From the NCBI RefSeq assembly GCF_900156475.1, contig NZ_FTNR01000020.1:1-41844 (forward strand): a stretch of 41,844 nucleotides of DNA. Direction: 5' to 3'. Both the position numbers and the translations under genes were made by a program. The notes under the pieces were generated by a model. The model worked only from the letters and a program-made list of their open reading frames with translations. It did not search any database and had not been told where the DNA came from. Below, one piece after another: positions 35,253-41,844 of this stretch; the stretch's first letter is position 1; each line of letters starts with the position of its first letter. This stretch comes from Natronorubrum thiooxidans. Its GTDB lineage: Archaea; Halobacteriota; Halobacteria; Halobacteriales; Natrialbaceae.

Positions 35253-36029
35253 GTGACTCGTGTGAGCAAGGAAGACGTCGCCGGCGACTCGAGAGCGGGG
35301 GCGGGAACCGACACGGACATACCCAGTGACGGGACCGATCGTGAGACGCTCGACCTCGGACTCGGCATCGATATCGCTCTCGAGGCAGTCGAGTCGGACG
35401 CCACCGATGTCGAACTCACGTTCGACGAGGAGACACTGCTCGAGGCAGCCGACGAGCCCTCCGCACACGACTCGGTCGTCGGGAACGGCCCACAGCTCGA
35501 GGCCGACGAGCGAAAGCGCCTTGAGGCCGACGAACGGGCGCGACTCGAGGCGGTCGACGTCGATTTCGATGCGCTCCGGGAGAAGGCGTGTTCCTACCAG
35601 ATGTTACTGGATGCCGGCGTCGACGAGTCGACCGCCAAGACCCTGCGACGGCGGTTCTCGCTTCCCTGGTCGTTCGACGGCGACGGCGACCTCGAGCGAC
35701 GCTCGAGCGAGGTCCGGGGCCTCGGCGCGGCCGAGCGCGAGTGGATCGCCAAAAGCGACGACGAGGCATGGCAGACCTTCGAGTACGACCACTCGCCGAT
35801 TGCGGCGGTCGTCCGGCAGAAACCGTCGGAGCGGCCGTGGCCGAAGCCGACGCCGGTGACGGCGGTGACTGGTGTCGGCCCCGAGGATGCCGACACGCTG
35901 GCCGACGCCGGCATCCACTCGGCGAAACGGCTGGCGACGATCAACGCACTCGAGGTCGCCAGCGTCCTCGAACTCGATATCGTGCACGTCCGGACGTGGC
36001 GACACAACGCACGGGAGTTGCTCGAGTGA
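35253..36029 (+). CDS. Helix-hairpin-helix protein of unknown function
   Basis: This is about 258 residues from GTG 35253; GTG 35262 or TTG 35202 are also possible, and the start is not settled. The N-terminal 90 residues are acidic and low in complexity. A repeated LEADER motif (QLEADERKRLEADERARLEA) leads into a helical domain. At the C-terminus two HhH-like segments appear (VDESTAKTLRRRF near 125, and VTAVTGVGPEDADTLADAG, HSAKRLATINALEVA). HhH domains often bind DNA. It follows the cox operon on the same strand but is separated by 150 bases. Confidence 0.65.
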   Translation: MTRVSKEDVAGDSRAGAGTDTDIPSDGTDRETLDLGLGIDIALEAVESDATDVELTFDEETLLEAADEPSAHDSVVGNGPQLEADERKRLEADERARLEAVDVDFDALREKACSYQMLLDAGVDESTAKTLRRRFSLPWSFDGDGDLERRSSEVRGLGAAEREWIAKSDDEAWQTFEYDHSPIAAVVRQKPSERPWPKPTPVTAVTGVGPEDADTLADAGIHSAKRLATINALEVASVLELDIVHVRTWRHNARELLE

Positions 36030-36245
36030 TGCTGTTCGAGACCACGAGTCTCACGTCGATCCCACTCGAGACCGGTGACGAAGGCCCAGCCTGTAAGCTG
36101 CAACCGTGTGAGTACTGGCTGTTTGTCGGGAGTATGGGCACCATACGGCAGTTACTGTATTCGAGGAACTCCCGACACAGTACACGTGCGCGAGAGTTGA
36201 CCGGAACGCAGTCTCTGCCCAGCGTCTCACCACAACCGTCAACTA

Positions 36246-36259
36246 ACAACTACAGTTGT
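36246..36259. promoter_or_regulatory. Inverted repeat upstream of the aldolase promoter
   Basis: ACAACT-AC-AGTTGT lies about 40 bases before the aldolase TATA box, a usual place for an activator. Confidence 0.35.
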
Positions 36260-36289
36260 ACGTAATTTCGATAACTCGGACCATCAGAG

Positions 36290-36297
36290 ATTTATAG
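36290..36297 (+). promoter_or_regulatory. TATA box of the aldolase/FBPase operon
   Basis: ATTTATAG is centred about 28 bases before the ATG at 36321, so the transcript is probably leaderless. Confidence 0.55.
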
Positions 36298-36320
36298 CGG
36301 CCAGTTGGACCGTCTAACAG

Positions 36321-37109
36321 ATGATTCCGATCGACGATTCTCCGATCGTTCGCGACGGCAAGTCACTGATTCTCGCGATGGACCACGGATTAGAGCACGG
36401 CCCTGTCGACTTCGAGGACGTCCCAGAAAAACTCGATCCGGCGACGGTCTTCGAGACGGCGACTCACGACGCTGTCACCGCGATGGCCGTCCAGAAAGGG
36501 ATCGCCGAAGGCTACTATCCCAGCTACGAGGACGACGTCAACCTCCTGCTCAAACTCAACGGCACGTCGAACCTCTGGATGGGCGAACCGGACTCGCCGG
36601 TCAACTGCTCGGTCGACTACGCCGCGGAACTCGGCGCTGACGCGGTCGGCTTTACCGTCTACAGCGGCTCCAACCACGAAGTCGAGATGTTCGAGGAGTT
36701 CCGCGACGCCCAGGAGAAGGCCCGTGAACACGACCTCCCCGTCGTCATGTGGTCGTACCCGCGCGGCCAGGGGCTCAAAAACGACACCAAGCCGGGCACA
36801 ATCTCCTATGCGAGCCGGATCGCCCTCGAGCTCGGGGCCGACATTGCGAAGGTCAAGTATCCCGGCAGCACCGAGGCGATGGCCCACGCCTGCAAGGCCG
36901 CGGGTGACATGAAAGTCGTCATGAGCGGCGGCTCGAAGACCTCCGACTACGAGTTCCTCTCGACCGTCGAGGCCGCCATCAGTGCCGGCTGTACCGGACT
37001 GGCCGTCGGCCGCAACGTCTGGCAACGCGAGGACCCGACCCAGCTGCTCGACGCCCTCGAGAAGGTCATCTACGAGGAAGCAACCGCCGACGCCGCACTC
37101 GAGGGCTAG
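36321..37109 (+). CDS. Class I fructose-bisphosphate aldolase (archaeal type)
   Basis: This 262-residue TIM-barrel aldolase of the DhnA/FbaB archaeal group cleaves or forms fructose 1,6-bisphosphate. SLILAMDHGLEHGPVDF near residue 15 opens the barrel. The Schiff-base lysine is in IAKVKYPGS (Lys177 or Lys179). VVMSGGSKTSDYEFL and AVGRNVWQRED bind phosphate. It is two bases ahead of the FBPase gene, and together they serve gluconeogenesis. Length matches the family. Confidence 0.9.
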   Translation: MIPIDDSPIVRDGKSLILAMDHGLEHGPVDFEDVPEKLDPATVFETATHDAVTAMAVQKGIAEGYYPSYEDDVNLLLKLNGTSNLWMGEPDSPVNCSVDYAAELGADAVGFTVYSGSNHEVEMFEEFRDAQEKAREHDLPVVMWSYPRGQGLKNDTKPGTISYASRIALELGADIAKVKYPGSTEAMAHACKAAGDMKVVMSGGSKTSDYEFLSTVEAAISAGCTGLAVGRNVWQREDPTQLLDALEKVIYEEATADAALEG

Positions 37110-37111
37110 GA

Positions 37112-37984
37112 ATGACGGTTTCCGATCCAGTCATCGAGGACGTTATCGCAACGATCAGTCGCTCGGCGACGGAGATCAGACAGGGGCTCATCGGTCGCCG
37201 CGGGACCGTCGACGAGGAAAACCCGAGCGGCGAGACACAGGTCGAAGCAGACGTCTGGGCGGACGACTTGCTCGCCGAACGACTCGCCGCGATCGACGGC
37301 GTCGGTCAGTATGCAAGCGAGGAGCGAGCCGAGATCCACGACTGCGGCGGTGACCCGGATACGGAGTCGGATACGTACGCAGTCGCCCTCGATCCCCTCG
37401 ATGGCTCCTCGAACCTCAAATCGAACAACTCGATGGGGACGATCTTCGGCGTCTACGACGCCGCCTTGCCAGCAAGCGGAGAGGCCATCGTGGCCGCCGG
37501 CTACATCCTCTACGGGCCGATCACCACAATGGTGCTCGCCACCGACGAGACCGTCTCCGAGTACGAACTGACCGGCGGCGAGCGAACGCTCGTCCAGCGA
37601 GACGTCACGCTCCCTGACGACCCCGACGTCTACGGCTTTGGCGGTCGCGTTCCCAACTGGCCCGACGACTTCGAGGCCTACGCCCGGGAGATCGAATCGG
37701 AGCTCAAACTCCGGTACGGCGGTGCCATGATCGGCGACGTCAACCAGGTGCTTACTTACGGCGGGGTCTTCGCCTATCCCGGCCTCGAGGACCGACCCGA
37801 GGGCAAGCTTCGGCTGCAGTTCGAGGGCAATCCGATCGGCTACATCATCGAACGCGCCGGCGGCCGCTCCTCGAACGGGCAGCAGTCGCTGCTGACCGTT
37901 GCACCCGGCGAGTTACACGACCGAACGCCGGTGCACGTCGGGAACACCGCGTTGATCGAGCGACTCGAGGACCGAATCGAGTAG
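37112..37984 (+). CDS. fbp: Fructose-1,6-bisphosphatase, class I
   Basis: This 290-residue phosphatase converts fructose 1,6-bisphosphate to fructose 6-phosphate. ALDPLDGSSNLKSNNSMGT near residue 93 is the FBPase metal-binding motif. EERAEIHDCGG before it holds another metal ligand. GEAIVAAGYILYGPIT and GGRSSNGQQSLL follow at the usual spacings. It forms an operon with the aldolase. Confidence 0.9.
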   Translation: MTVSDPVIEDVIATISRSATEIRQGLIGRRGTVDEENPSGETQVEADVWADDLLAERLAAIDGVGQYASEERAEIHDCGGDPDTESDTYAVALDPLDGSSNLKSNNSMGTIFGVYDAALPASGEAIVAAGYILYGPITTMVLATDETVSEYELTGGERTLVQRDVTLPDDPDVYGFGGRVPNWPDDFEAYAREIESELKLRYGGAMIGDVNQVLTYGGVFAYPGLEDRPEGKLRLQFEGNPIGYIIERAGGRSSNGQQSLLTVAPGELHDRTPVHVGNTALIERLEDRIE

Positions 37985-38030
37985 TCGACGCGGCGATACC
38001 GCCCTCGTTTTCTGCGGTCGTTTCGAGACG

Positions 38031-38270
38031 TTAGGGGGAGCGCTCAGTCGAGCGCCACGTCGCAGTCACGGTGACGTAGAGGCCGATACCGACGATCAAC
38101 AGCGCGTAAAACGCCCACTGTGGCCACGGCTGCTGAAGGAACAGCAGCGTCAACAACAGGACCCAGCCGGTGACGATGAGCAGATCGGCGGCGAGTCGAA
38201 CGGCGGTGCTCGCAATCGTGGTCGTCGGGCGATCGGCCCGGCCGGAGCTGTCGGTAGTATCGGAGGCCAT
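38031..38270 (-). CDS. Small two-helix membrane protein
   Basis: This 79-residue protein has a short polar N-terminus and two hydrophobic helices (LAADLLIVTGWVLLLTLLFL and AFYALLIVGIGLYVTVTA), with no catalytic motif. It is convergent with fbp and 56 bases downstream of the protease-like gene on the same strand. Function unknown. Confidence 0.6.
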   Translation of the reverse strand: MASDTTDSSGRADRPTTTIASTAVRLAADLLIVTGWVLLLTLLFLQQPWPQWAFYALLIVGIGLYVTVTATWRSTERSP

Positions 38271-38326
38271 TAGCGTGCTGGTCGTCGGAAAGTGGATGTT
38301 TCAGTGGTCATCAGTGCGTGCATCGA

Positions 38327-39499
38327 TCAGAAGTAGTAGCCGTAGACGTCGGTCAGTCTGTAGGCACCGACACCCCAGACGTAGCTCTGTCCCGGCCACC
38401 ACGTGCGGGCGTTGTTGAAGCCGGCGACGAGGACGTCCCTGTCGTCACTCTCGGGATCGGCGTGGTAGCTCACCGACCCGCTGTCGCCATCGGTCAGATC
38501 CATCTCGCCGCCCCAGCGGATCTGGCCGCGCCGGCAGAACTCGTCGGTAAAGCAGGTAACCGCGTCGATCCCCTGAATCGTTCCGGTCGTATGCCCGGTC
38601 ACCGCACCGACCTTCTCGAGTGTTTCGTCTCGAGCGATGAGATCGGCGAGTCCGAGCCGGGTGAACTGGCCACGGATACGAGCCGGCGTAGGCGTGTCGA
38701 TCGTGTTCGAGGGTCTGTATCGGTTCCCGGGCGCGACGGCGACGATATCCTCGACCGGGTGGGCGTATTCGACCGACCCCAACTCGACGGTTTCGGCCCC
38801 GGCGACCGGGAGCGAAAGGCGATCAGTAGTTGGATCCGCCCCCGCTCCGAACGCGTGTTCGGCCGTCACGAAGAACTCCTGTCTGGTGTTCGGATCGTAC
38901 ATCACGGGACCGAGCGTGGCGATGCTTCCCGGTGTTTCACAGGCGACACCGCTTGGGATCTCCGCACTCGAGACTGAATCGACGAACCGTGGCTCGAAAC
39001 CGTCGTATCCGTCCTCGATCTCGTCGATATCGGTGATGGTCTCGACGTCGAGTGAGACGCCGTCGACGAGTCTATCGAACGTCTCTCGGATCGAATCGAA
39101 ACTACTCGAGACACCGACGGAGACGGAGGCAGTCCCACGTTCGTACGAGCCGGGCACGACGGCACTCCCGAGATAGCCGGTAAAGGCCGTTCGTGCCAAC
39201 AGTTCGTTCAGTTCGAACGCCTTCGTAACGGATGCATACCACGTTGCCGGAACGGTTCGCGTCCGTTCCTCGAGCGACCACGGATCCTCGGGGTCGGGTC
39301 TGACGAGTGCCGTGACGATGGGAACCTCGCCGTCGTCGGCCGCCAGAAAGTCATCGACGCCGAGAAACTGGGCGACACCGAGCGCATAGCCGCCAGTAAC
39401 GAGGGTCCGGAGGAATTCGCGACGATCCATGCCTGCCTCGAGGCGGTCACGAATCGTCGCGAGCCGCGAGACGAGAGACTCGGTGTGTGTGCCTTCCAT
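38327..39499 (-). CDS. Tat-exported chymotrypsin-fold serine protease-like protein
   Basis: This is about 390 residues from ATG 39499. The signal MDRREFLRTLVTGGYALG near residue 24 is a clear Tat signal. The C-terminal half has a trypsin-like triad: His215 in FVTAEHAFG, Asp251 in VEDIVAV and Ser340 in DGDSGSVSY. The N-terminal half (residues 55-190) is a domain I do not recognise. The frame extends to 39628, but the first 43 residues cross repeats and do not look like part of the protein. It is likely a secreted or surface-bound protease. Confidence 0.75.
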   Translation of the reverse strand: MEGTHTESLVSRLATIRDRLEAGMDRREFLRTLVTGGYALGVAQFLGVDDFLAADDGEVPIVTALVRPDPEDPWSLEERTRTVPATWYASVTKAFELNELLARTAFTGYLGSAVVPGSYERGTASVSVGVSSSFDSIRETFDRLVDGVSLDVETITDIDEIEDGYDGFEPRFVDSVSSAEIPSGVACETPGSIATLGPVMYDPNTRQEFFVTAEHAFGAGADPTTDRLSLPVAGAETVELGSVEYAHPVEDIVAVAPGNRYRPSNTIDTPTPARIRGQFTRLGLADLIARDETLEKVGAVTGHTTGTIQGIDAVTCFTDEFCRRGQIRWGGEMDLTDGDSGSVSYHADPESDDRDVLVAGFNNARTWWPGQSYVWGVGAYRLTDVYGYYF

Positions 39500-40019
39500 A
39501 CCGCGAGCGTTGTACTGGGCTGTGTATTCGGCCGTGCCGTCTAAGCTAATGTTCACGTACACGTGACCGTCGGTAACGCGTACACGTGAGCGTCGGTAAC
39601 AGCCGAATGTGACGGCGAAATCGAGCAAAACAGTTTTGCCTGCAACTGCGACACCGCACTGCGTCCATCGAATCCGGTGGTCGGAACACGGATCGACGTG
39701 AGAAAGACATCCGCGACTCCTCCGTCCCCATTTTAAGAGCAGCTGCTACCGCCGTCTAGCCCCGGTAATCCGGGATTCGCGTCCCGGTTATCGCTCACTA
39801 CCGCCCGATCGCCGTCGGCTTCGGGCTCGAGACTGGCGTTTTTGTTCGGGCCGTTCACGCCCCGTAAAGACTCGTTCGACGGGGGTTACCAGCGTATTAC
39901 GGCGGATGGCGAGTCGCTACGCCTACTATAACAATACCCCGAGTGATGGAACCGTTGCGTGTGTACATCACTCCCAATGGCGGACTGCTGCGGATCGGTT
40001 CGACTCCGGTGGGGGATCT
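39500..40019. other. Gene-free 520-base stretch
   Basis: I see no supported gene. The stretch holds the 23-base direct repeat at 39556-39600 and an imperfect hairpin near 39766-39790 (TAATCCGGGA against TCCCGGTTA). No clear promoter could be assigned to the gene at 40020. Confidence 0.45.
39556..39600. repeat. 23-base direct repeat, two copies
   Basis: A 22-base unit (CGTACACGTGACCGTCGGTA plus AC) at 39556-39577 recurs at 39579-39600 with one change. It lies upstream of the protease-like gene. Confidence 0.85.
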
Positions 40020-40370
40020 ATGAGTTCCGACGGCGCATACCTGCGCTTCGAACCGCCGGGCGAGATTACGCCGGTCGCCGTCGAGCGGCTGTTGTGGGTA
40101 CTCGTCGGGCTCTCACTGGTTGGTGACGTCGTGACGACGTTCGTCGGACTGCATCTGGGGCTGGCGGAATCGAACCCGGTCGCTCGAAGCGCGATCGAGG
40201 GGTACGGACTGGCCGGTATGCTCGCATTAAAGGGAGTCGCGATCGGCATCGGACTGATCTGTCGGCCCATGCTCCCCAGCACCTATCGACCGATCGTTCC
40301 CGCAGGGCTCGCGATTCCCTGGACTGCTGCCGTCTGTATCAACGTCTATCTGATCTCGACGGCGATCTGA
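40020..40370 (+). CDS. DUF5658-type membrane protein
   Basis: This 116-residue protein has three or four hydrophobic segments. LLWVLVGLSLVGDVVTTFVG, then LGLAESNPVARSAIEGYGLA is the DUF5658 pattern. A longer frame from 39906 exists, but ATG 40020 gives the usual length and the family's start. Function is unknown. Confidence 0.75.
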   Translation: MSSDGAYLRFEPPGEITPVAVERLLWVLVGLSLVGDVVTTFVGLHLGLAESNPVARSAIEGYGLAGMLALKGVAIGIGLICRPMLPSTYRPIVPAGLAIPWTAAVCINVYLISTAI

Positions 40371-40442
40371 GTCCGTTCTCGATGTGCGTGCATGGCCAGC
40401 TCGAAAGTCGCTACCTCGAAACCGGCGCTCGTCGCAGTTCTC

Positions 40443-41045
40443 TTACGAGTCGGCGGTGGAATCGTCCTCGAGCGTTGCCCGGATCGTTTGTAACTCGACG
40501 AGAATTTCCTCGAGGACGTCGTCGGTTGTGCGGTCCGTATCGGAGCGGTCGGTCGCCCGCCCGCGTGAGACGTGGCTGCTAATCAGCTGCTGGACCGTTC
40601 GTGGCTCCGGAACGGATCGAAATCGCATCTCGACGCCAGCGCCGCCGGCGGAGCTGACCTCGACGTGGCCGTAGCCAAAGCGCGTGCCGAGTGCACTCTG
40701 GCTGTAGGAGGTGTTCTGGACTTTCTCGAAGTCGATCCGCTTGACGTCCCGCGAGAACACGCCCTGTTTCTCGTAGAGCCCGGTCGAGGTCACGACGTAG
40801 TCCGTGCTCCGAATCCAGAGGACGGCCCAGCCGACGATCGGGATCGTGATGGCACCGAGCACGGCCACGAGCGCCAGCCCGGCAACCGTACTGAACGGGA
40901 CGACAGCGAGTGCGAGCACTGGCAACACGAGCAACAGCGCCGTCGGTGCGATCGTCCGCCGATCCGGCCCGCCGGCCCAGAGCACCGACTCGTCGGCATC
41001 CAGTGAAAGCCACTCGAGGTCGCCGTTATCTTCCTGTCCGCTCAT
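40443..41045 (-). CDS. Membrane protein with bacterial PH (YdbS/bPH2) domain
   Basis: This is about 200 residues from ATG 41045 (SGQEDNGDLEW). Two hydrophobic helices (APTALLLVLPVLALAVV and LALVAVLGAITIPIVGWAV) precede a bPH2 domain with DYVVTSTGLYEKQGVFS and VQNTSYSQSALGTRFGYG. The C-terminal tail is charged. The frame to 41126 overlaps the aldehyde dehydrogenase end, so the shorter start is preferred. The family is membrane-associated; its function is not well known. Confidence 0.75.
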   Translation of the reverse strand: MSGQEDNGDLEWLSLDADESVLWAGGPDRRTIAPTALLLVLPVLALAVVPFSTVAGLALVAVLGAITIPIVGWAVLWIRSTDYVVTSTGLYEKQGVFSRDVKRIDFEKVQNTSYSQSALGTRFGYGHVEVSSAGGAGVEMRFRSVPEPRTVQQLISSHVSRGRATDRSDTDRTTDDVLEEILVELQTIRATLEDDSTADS

Positions 41046-41118
41046 ACGCTCGCGGTCACACAGCGAGGACAAAAGGGTGCTGCTCGGAGCGGGCTGGCTC
41101 GCGCCGTCTCGAGAGTGT

Positions 41119-41751
41119 TCACTCAACCGATGATGTTTCCTCGTGGGCCGCTTGCTGGACCCAGATCGTCTTCGCGTTCACGAACTCCCGAACGCCGTCG
41201 CGTGCGAGTTCGCGGCCATAGCCCGAGTCCTTCACGCCGCCAAACGGCAGGCGAGGATCGGACTTGACGAGTTCGTTGACGAACGCGAGCCCTGACTCGA
41301 ACTGGCGGGCAACCCGCTCGCCCCGCTCGAGATCCGCCGTCCAGACGCTCGCCCCGAGTCCGAAGCGGGTGTCGTTCGCTTTCTCGATCGCGGCTGCCTC
41401 GTCGGGGACGCGAAACACCGTCGCCACGGGACCGAACAGTTCCTCGCTGTCCGCGGGCGAGTCGGCGGGGACGTCCGTGAGCACTGTCGGCGGGTAAAAG
41501 GCTCCGTCGCGATCCATCGGCTCGCCGCCGAGTCGACACGCCGCGCCCGCCTCGAGGGTCGCCTCAACTTGTTCGTGGAGGTCGTCCATGAGGTCCGCAC
41601 GCGCTTGCGGGCCGATGTCCGTCGCCTCGTCCATCGGGTTACCGACGAGCTGGTCGTCCATCGCCTCGACGAATCGATCGACGAACTGGTCGTAGACTTC
41701 GTCGACGACGATGAACCGCTTCGCCGCGATACACGACTGCCCGGAATTAAT
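41119..41751 (-). pseudogene. Aldehyde dehydrogenase, 3' half only (interrupted)
   Basis: The remaining part encodes the C-terminal half of an NAD(P)-dependent aldehyde dehydrogenase. It begins at INSGQSCIAAKRF, the catalytic-Cys loop, and runs through EELFGPVATVFRV and LPFGGVKDSGYGRELARDG to the normal end. About the first 240 residues, including the NAD-binding part and the general-base Glu, are missing. Upstream of ATG 41763 the frame reads into an unrelated sequence and a stop at 41820-41818. The ATG at 41763 belongs to the inserted DNA, so this fragment should not make a working enzyme. The family is close to succinate-semialdehyde dehydrogenase. Confidence 0.75.
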
Positions 41752-41844
41752 ACTCACGGACATAAATACGTAAAGACATCTGGAACTTTGATTCGGTTGA
41801 GTGCAGAGAGAGCAGCATCACGAAGATCGTCAAGCGTCTCGAAC
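41752..41844 (-). mobile_element. Transposase 3' end, probably IS630-type insertion
   Basis: One minus-strand frame (41843 to a TGA at 41756-41754) encodes FETLDDLRDAALSALNRI then PDVFTYLCP, the style of an IS630-family transposase C-terminus. Its end lies right at the point where the aldehyde dehydrogenase similarity stops. TA dinucleotides at 41748-41749 and 41751-41752 could be the TA target of such elements. The element runs off the right edge. Confidence 0.5.

Noticed and set aside
1-41844. tRNA, rRNA or CRISPR arrays
   Set aside because: No cloverleaf, rRNA or regularly spaced repeat array was recognised by eye; a dedicated RNA search was not possible.

Overview
The window reads as a haloarchaeal chromosome segment, probably from a Natrialbales-type organism. 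The evidence is high-GC coding with frequent CTCGAG, strongly acidic proteins, TATA boxes 26-30 bases before ATGs (leaderless mRNAs), Tat-type signals and typical haloarchaeal families such as a Bat-type HTH activator, DUF5658 and class I archaeal aldolase. Taxonomy is inferred from style only.

Region A, 1-14.2 kb, is an accessory island, visibly richer in A+T. It opens with a 5'-truncated N6-adenine methyltransferase. A tight three-gene block follows: a TBP-like protein, a SNF2/RapA-type helicase and a second TBP-like protein, then a small SH3/KOW-like protein. The methylase plus SNF2 pair resembles the drmMI/drmD half of class 1 DISARM, but no drmA, drmB or drmC is visible. The two TATA-binding-protein relatives flanking the SNF2 ATPase are the most unusual feature of the window. 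An unrecognised two-gene wHTH operon follows, then two related tyrosine recombinases with a conserved Cys4 motif, enclosing a lipoprotein made of three near-identical 117-residue repeats.

Region B, 14.2-24.7 kb, is core-like DNA. It holds an MFS transporter divergent from a Bat-type regulator with a perfect 16-bp palindrome at its promoter, an AhpD-like protein, a wHTH / unknown / SDR-reductase operon, a membrane zincin, a PadR regulator, a squalene/phytoene synthase, small regulators including an AbrB-type protein of 50 residues, and mocA-moeA for molybdenum cofactor.

Region C, 24.8-35.1 kb, is a compact aerobic carbon monoxide dehydrogenase operon: coxG, coxM, coxS, coxL, an XdhC-YHS fusion, coxD, coxE, a DUF364 protein and an XdhC/CoxF protein, mostly with ATGA-type overlaps. 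CoxL carries AYRCSFR, the form I signature, so true CO oxidation is predicted. The divergent moeA-mocA pair would supply the molybdopterin cytosine dinucleotide that this enzyme class uses.

Region D, 35.2-41.8 kb, holds a helix-hairpin-helix protein, a class I fructose-bisphosphate aldolase / fructose-1,6-bisphosphatase operon, a Tat-exported chymotrypsin-fold protein, small membrane proteins, a bacterial-PH-domain membrane protein and the 3' half of an aldehyde dehydrogenase gene. That gene is cut by what looks like an IS630-type insertion running off the right edge. No tRNA, rRNA or CRISPR array was seen.
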